This document shows positions 8,798 to 12,018 of a DNA stretch of 12,018 nt, piece after piece (position 1 is the stretch's first letter; each line of letters begins with the position of its first letter). The notes under the pieces were generated by a model. That model searched no databases. It saw only the letters and a list, made by a program, of their open reading frames with translations, and was not told where the DNA came from. Both the position numbers and the translations under genes were made by a program. This DNA comes from Anaerolineales bacterium (GTDB lineage: Bacteria > Chloroflexota > Anaerolineae > Anaerolineales > E44-bin32), in the NCBI GenBank assembly GCA_011772595.1, contig WVZH01000432.1, positions 63,199 to 75,216 on the forward strand. The letters are read 5' to 3'.

Positions 8798-10953
8798 GGC
8801 GTACTCCCAACGGGCTTGGCTCGATCTGCACGCGCTTGCGTTTGCTTATCCGGATCTAAAATCAACCGCATGTCGATGGCGATGCCACCCTGTCCTCGCT
8901 CATACACGATAAACGGATTGACATCCAATTCGGAGATCTCTGGGAAATCCAAAACCAGCTGCCCGATCCGAAGCAAGGCGTCGACGATGGCCTGTTGATC
9001 AACAGGTGGTTGCCCGCGGACGCCTAATAACAGGGCATGGGTACGGATTTCTCCAAGCATCTCTTGTGCTTCGTGGCGGGAGAAAGGCGCAACGCGAAAG
9101 GCCACGTCTTTAAGGATCTCCACATAGATGCCCCCTAGACCGAAGGTTACAAGGGGTCCAAATTGGGGGTCGCGGTTCATCCCGATGAGCACCTCCAACC
9201 CGGTCGGCATCATTTTTTGCACGAGACAACCCCAGAGGCGTGCTTCCGGTAGGTATCGTCGTGCTCGATAGGTAATCAGATCAAATGCATCGCGCACATC
9301 GCTGGCGTTTTGAAGCCCAATCTTGACGCCCCCAACGTCCGTCTTGTGCAGGATGTCGGGAGATGCGACCTTCAGTACCACTGGATATCCCATTGAATTC
9401 GCAATCTCAACCGCCTGTTCAGGCGTATCTGCCACTTCGGAGGGTGGTGTGCGCAGATCATAGGCGTTGAGGATCGCTCGCGCTTCGGCGTCACCGATCG
9501 CCACACGACCTGATGAGAGAGCATCGTCGATCGTTTGACGGGTGCTTAATCGGTCAACCTGGAAGGTTTCGAAAGTTGGAAGCGCTTCGCTCCGGTAACG
9601 TCGGTATGTACTCATGGATTTGAAGACCGATGCCGCTCGTTCCGGGAAGGCGAAATTGGGTACTTTGTGCGCTTCGAGCACTTCTGCCCCCTCCTCGACA
9701 CGCGCCTCCCCCATGAAGCAGGCTATAAGAGGGATGTCGATGTTACCGGCGAATTCGACCAGGACATTCGCTGTTTCGACAATTTCTGTCGTCGCCTGTG
9801 GAGTGAGGATGACCATCACGCCATCTACGTTTGGGTCTGCAGTCACTTGCTCAAGGGCGAAACGGTAGCGGTCGGCGCGCGCATCACCCAAGACGTCCAC
9901 AGGGTTTGCGGCGCTGGCGGCGTCGGGAAGAAACTGCTCCAGGCGACGGATGCAGTCTTGTTCGAAGCGTGCCAGGCTGAGACCGGCGCGTTCGAGAGCA
10001 TCCGTAGCGAGGATACCCGGTCCTCCCGCATTCGTGACGATGGCAATGCGATCGCCTCTTAGGGTAGGAAGGTATCCAAAGGCTAAGGCGTTGTCGAAGA
10101 GGTCTTGTAACGAGGTTGCTCGCAAAACACCGGCCTGCCGAAATGCGGCAGCATATGCCTGCTCGGAACCGGCCAGTGAGCCGGTGTGTGAACTCACAGC
10201 CCGCGAACCCGCCTGTGTGGTGCCCGACTTGAGGACGATGACAGGTTTCTTCTTGGAGACAACTCGAGCGATCTTTATAAACTCCTGTCCGTCAGGCAAT
10301 CCTTCGATATAGGCAAGAATGACATTCGAGTTCGCATCATTCACCCACGATTGCAGCAAGTCCGCCTCACTTACGTCAGCCTTGTTTCCTAACGAAACGA
10401 ATTTGTTCAGACCGAGCTTGCCTGCATGCGCCCAGTCCAGGATGGCAGTGCCAAGCGCACCGGACTGCGACATGAAGTCCATGGGTCCACCTGGGGGTAA
10501 ACCGGTAGAAAATGATGCGTTCAGTGGCGTGACGGTGTCGATCACGCCCAGGCAGTTTGGACCGATGAGACGGATGTCGTATTCCTTGGCGATCTCGATG
10601 AGTTCGCGTTCACGCTCAAGGCCTTCCATCCCCGCTTCACGGAACCCTGCGCTGATAATAATGACAGCTGGAATAGCCTTCTCTCCACATGTGCGTAAAG
10701 CTTGAGGCACAATCGGGTATGGGATGACGATCACGGCCAGGTCAATCGAGCCTTTGACATCAGTAACGGACGGGTAGGCAGGGAGGTCGAGGATCTTTTC
10801 GGCTTTGGGATTGATTGGATAGACCTTTCGATCGTCGTTCAAATAGCCACCATTGACGAGGTTATCGAGAACGGCGTAGCCGAGCTTGTGCGATTTGGTA
10901 GAGGCACCGATCACCGCGACTGAGCGAGGTGTGAAGAACGCGTCGAGCGACAC
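8794..10953 (-). CDS. Acetate/acyl-CoA ligase (ADP-forming), fused alpha and beta subunits
   Basis: Converts acetyl-CoA (or another acyl-CoA) with ADP and phosphate to the free acid, CoA and ATP; the reaction is reversible. The 719-residue length fits the single-chain form of the family. The order is a CoA-binding Rossmann domain (about 5-130; VAVIGAS at 12-18, GPNCLGV at 131-137), two succinyl-CoA-ligase-like domains (about 150-455), and an ATP-grasp domain (about 485-700). The phosphorylated histidine is His256 in SSHTGSLAG. The ATP-grasp part has VVLKVASPDILHKTDVGGV (525-543), with the second relay histidine probably His536, and ELDVNPF (675-681). Translation starts at GTG 10953, supported by AGGAG 8 nt upstream (10966-10962). 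It is the first gene of a two-gene operon with the DRTGG protein. Acetate is the likely product but sequence cannot fix the acyl group; branched-chain or aryl acids are possible. Confidence 0.92.
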   Translation of the reverse strand: MSLDAFFTPRSVAVIGASTKSHKLGYAVLDNLVNGGYLNDDRKVYPINPKAEKILDLPAYPSVTDVKGSIDLAVIVIPYPIVPQALRTCGEKAIPAVIIISAGFREAGMEGLERERELIEIAKEYDIRLIGPNCLGVIDTVTPLNASFSTGLPPGGPMDFMSQSGALGTAILDWAHAGKLGLNKFVSLGNKADVSEADLLQSWVNDANSNVILAYIEGLPDGQEFIKIARVVSKKKPVIVLKSGTTQAGSRAVSSHTGSLAGSEQAYAAAFRQAGVLRATSLQDLFDNALAFGYLPTLRGDRIAIVTNAGGPGILATDALERAGLSLARFEQDCIRRLEQFLPDAASAANPVDVLGDARADRYRFALEQVTADPNVDGVMVILTPQATTEIVETANVLVEFAGNIDIPLIACFMGEARVEEGAEVLEAHKVPNFAFPERAASVFKSMSTYRRYRSEALPTFETFQVDRLSTRQTIDDALSSGRVAIGDAEARAILNAYDLRTPPSEVADTPEQAVEIANSMGYPVVLKVASPDILHKTDVGGVKIGLQNASDVRDAFDLITYRARRYLPEARLWGCLVQKMMPTGLEVLIGMNRDPQFGPLVTFGLGGIYVEILKDVAFRVAPFSRHEAQEMLGEIRTHALLLGVRGQPPVDQQAIVDALLRIGQLVLDFPEISELDVNPFIVYERGQGGIAIDMRLILDPDKQTQARADRAKPVGSTP

Positions 10954-11222
10954 AGATTAATCTCCTAGGAACATAGTTTACTCCCGGAGTGTCTCAACCT
11001 CAATCAAGTGCGTGCAAACCTCGGATCATCCTAAGGTCTGAGTGGCAACTTCTGGCGATCCAAATGAAGCGCAAATCATAACAATTGGAAATCGTGGCAT
11101 AGGATGAGCGATGAGTCTCAAGCCTAAGAGGAAGTAAACCTGTAGCGTCCGTTTGGGTTCGATTTCAAAGCGTCATGTCGAACTCGAAGATCACTCGCGA
11201 AAGCGTTGAGCGCTAGAGGGAA
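10954..11222. other. 269-bp noncoding gap between rnhB and the acyl-CoA ligase gene
   Basis: No convincing gene is seen on either strand; the ATG-initiated frames are very short (about 24 codons at most) and have no ribosome-binding site. The left end holds the operon's ribosome-binding site and candidate promoter. A 6-bp inverted repeat (GTTCGA 11157-11162, TCGAAC 11178-11183) lies nearer rnhB. No strong T-tract terminator follows rnhB on the minus strand; only a 4-bp stem with three T is seen near 11205-11215. Confidence 0.5.
10975..11003 (-). promoter_or_regulatory. Candidate promoter of the acyl-CoA ligase/DRTGG operon
   Basis: On the minus strand TTGAGG (11003-10998) and TAAACT (10980-10975) are separated by exactly 17 nt. 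Each matches the sigma-70 consensus at four of six positions. Transcription would start around 10968, leaving a short leader that contains the AGGAG ribosome-binding site. Other TTGA-like words lie nearby (TTGATT, TTGAGA), so the assignment is tentative. Confidence 0.35.
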
Positions 11223-11879
11223 CTAGTCTTCTGTGAGGCATTGCGCAGCCACCGGTGCGTAGGACTTACGGTGGATAGGGCATGGCCCAAGTTGCTGCAA
11301 AGCTTGGTGATGGAACCGCGTGCCGTATCCTTTGTGCTGGGCGAAGCCGTATCCCGGGTACATAGCTTCATTTGCGATCATAGCTCGGTCACGAGCAACC
11401 TTTGCCACAACGGAAGCTGCGGCAATGGTGAGCGTGCACCCGTCGCCGCGCGTAATGGGAGTTTGAGGAAGTTCCTGCTGTGGAAGACGGATGTGGTCGA
11501 GAAGTAGGTGTTGCGGCTTTATTTTCAGCTTATCCAGAGCTCGGAGCATCGCTAGGCGAGTGGAGGCGATCAATCCGGCCTCATCAATCTCGTGTGCAGA
11601 AGCTTCACCGACGCCAATGGCGAGCGCTACATCGAAGATGCGGGCGTACCAGGTCTCTCTTTGGAGCGGAGTCATGCGCTTGGAATCTCGCACCCCGACC
11701 AAGATTTGTGCCAGGTCGAAACGCTGGATGGGCAACATGACGGCCGCAGCTACCACCGGGCCTGCCCAAGCACCGCGACCTGCCTCGTCCAATCCAGCGA
11801 TAAGGGCACACCCTGTGTCCCGTAATGCATACTCGTAGGTGAGATTGGGGCCGTGTACGGCAGGATCAGCGTGGGTCAT
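11223..11879 (-). CDS. rnhB: Ribonuclease HII
   Basis: Cleaves the RNA strand of RNA/DNA hybrids, including single ribonucleotides embedded in DNA. The 218-residue product has all four acidic catalytic residues expected from E. coli RNase HII: Asp31 and Glu32 in GLDEAGRGAWAGPV, Asp128 in LLLDHI, and Asp146 in RGDGCTL. The block TIAAASVVAKVARD (151-164) and YGFAQHKGYGT (177-187) are also diagnostic. The GRGAWAGPV version, with Trp, and the short N-terminal extension PNLTYEYALR resemble Chloroflexota homologues as far as I recall. ATG 11879 is preceded by AAAGGGA ending 4 nt upstream. The gene start lies inside the 3' end of the upstream glycosyltransferase gene, with a 14-bp overlap, so the two are probably co-transcribed. 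Confidence 0.96.
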   Translation of the reverse strand: MTHADPAVHGPNLTYEYALRDTGCALIAGLDEAGRGAWAGPVVAAAVMLPIQRFDLAQILVGVRDSKRMTPLQRETWYARIFDVALAIGVGEASAHEIDEAGLIASTRLAMLRALDKLKIKPQHLLLDHIRLPQQELPQTPITRGDGCTLTIAAASVVAKVARDRAMIANEAMYPGYGFAQHKGYGTRFHHQALQQLGPCPIHRKSYAPVAAQCLTED

Positions 11880-12018
11880 ACATTCCCTTTCGCCAGTTGC
11901 GTCGGATGCGGAAGAGGTCGCTGAACATTGCTACGGTATCACGAAGAAGACGCACACGGCTACCGGGATTAAAATACCATGGGATCGGAACCTCAACGAT
12001 TTTATAGCCGCGTTTCTG
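11866..12018 (-). CDS. Family 2 glycosyltransferase, C-terminal end (dolichyl/polyprenyl-phosphate sugar synthase-like), partial
   Basis: The final 50 codons of a gene entering from the right edge, ending at TGA (11868-11866). The visible peptide has KIVEVPIPWYFNPGSRVR followed by LLRDTVAMFSDLFRIRRNW and a short basic end. This pattern (VP..W....GS.V....D...M..DL..IR.N) is typical of the C-terminus of GT2 enzymes that transfer mannose or glucose from a nucleotide sugar to a polyprenyl phosphate, at the cytoplasmic face of the membrane. The catalytic domain is outside the window, so the sugar and acceptor cannot be determined. It overlaps rnhB by 14 bp in a different frame. Confidence is good that this is coding, moderate for the exact family. 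Confidence 0.75.
   Translation of the reverse strand, partial: QKRGYKIVEVPIPWYFNPGSRVRLLRDTVAMFSDLFRIRRNWRKGMYDPR

Noticed and set aside
9667..10062. 131-codon plus-strand open frame opposite the acyl-CoA ligase gene
   Set aside because: It is entirely inside a well-supported gene on the other strand, and its predicted peptide resembles no family I know.
11041..11100. Small minus-strand frame in the rnhB/ligase gap, about 24 codons starting MPRFPIVM
   Set aside because: There is no ribosome-binding site and it is too short for any evidence of coding.
11205..11215. Possible rnhB terminator hairpin (AGCG with CGCT)
   Set aside because: The stem is only 4 bp and is followed by three T, too weak to call.
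1..12018. CRISPR array, tRNA, rRNA, insertion sequence or phage genes
   Set aside because: No regularly spaced direct repeats, cloverleaf sequences, transposase motifs or terminal inverted repeats were seen on reading through both strands.

Overview
The window is an ordinary, gene-dense piece of bacterial chromosome of moderate GC content. I see no mobile elements, tRNA or rRNA genes, or CRISPR array. The gene set suggests Chloroflexota (an Anaerolineae-like lineage). It combines a membrane sensor kinase with a long GAF array, an ADP-forming acyl-CoA synthetase with an adjacent BioD-like/DRTGG protein, and an RNase HII with a DEAGRGAWAGPV active-site block beside a polyprenyl-phosphate-type glycosyltransferase. 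This placement is inferred from protein family character, not from a search.

Layout from left to right. Positions 1-248 hold a possible 3' end of a plus-strand gene and a noncoding stretch with an inverted repeat and a likely terminator. A minus-strand aconitase (acnA, TCA cycle) follows. An 87-bp divergent promoter region separates it from a 1565-residue plus-strand sensor histidine kinase with about seven membrane spans, six GAF modules, and HisKA plus HATPase domains. The kinase gene runs tail-to-tail into a two-gene minus-strand operon and overlaps its last gene by 25 bp. The operon consists of an ADP-forming acetyl/acyl-CoA synthetase and, joined by a 4-bp ATGA overlap, a protein with an N-terminal P-loop (dethiobiotin-synthetase-like) domain and a DRTGG domain. 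After a 269-bp noncoding gap come rnhB and the C-terminal end of a family 2 glycosyltransferase, also on the minus strand and overlapping by 14 bp.

Functionally, the window mixes central carbon metabolism (aconitase; acetyl-CoA to acetate with ATP formation), signalling (a kinase with no response regulator in view) and housekeeping (RNA/DNA hybrid removal, lipid-linked sugar synthesis). The most interesting item is the acyl-CoA synthetase/DRTGG pair. It joins the soluble acetate-forming enzyme to a stand-alone version of the domain pair otherwise known as the regulatory N-terminal half of long phosphotransacetylases, without the phosphotransacetylase catalytic domain. The arrangement resembles known families. 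I do not see convincing evidence of a wholly new system.
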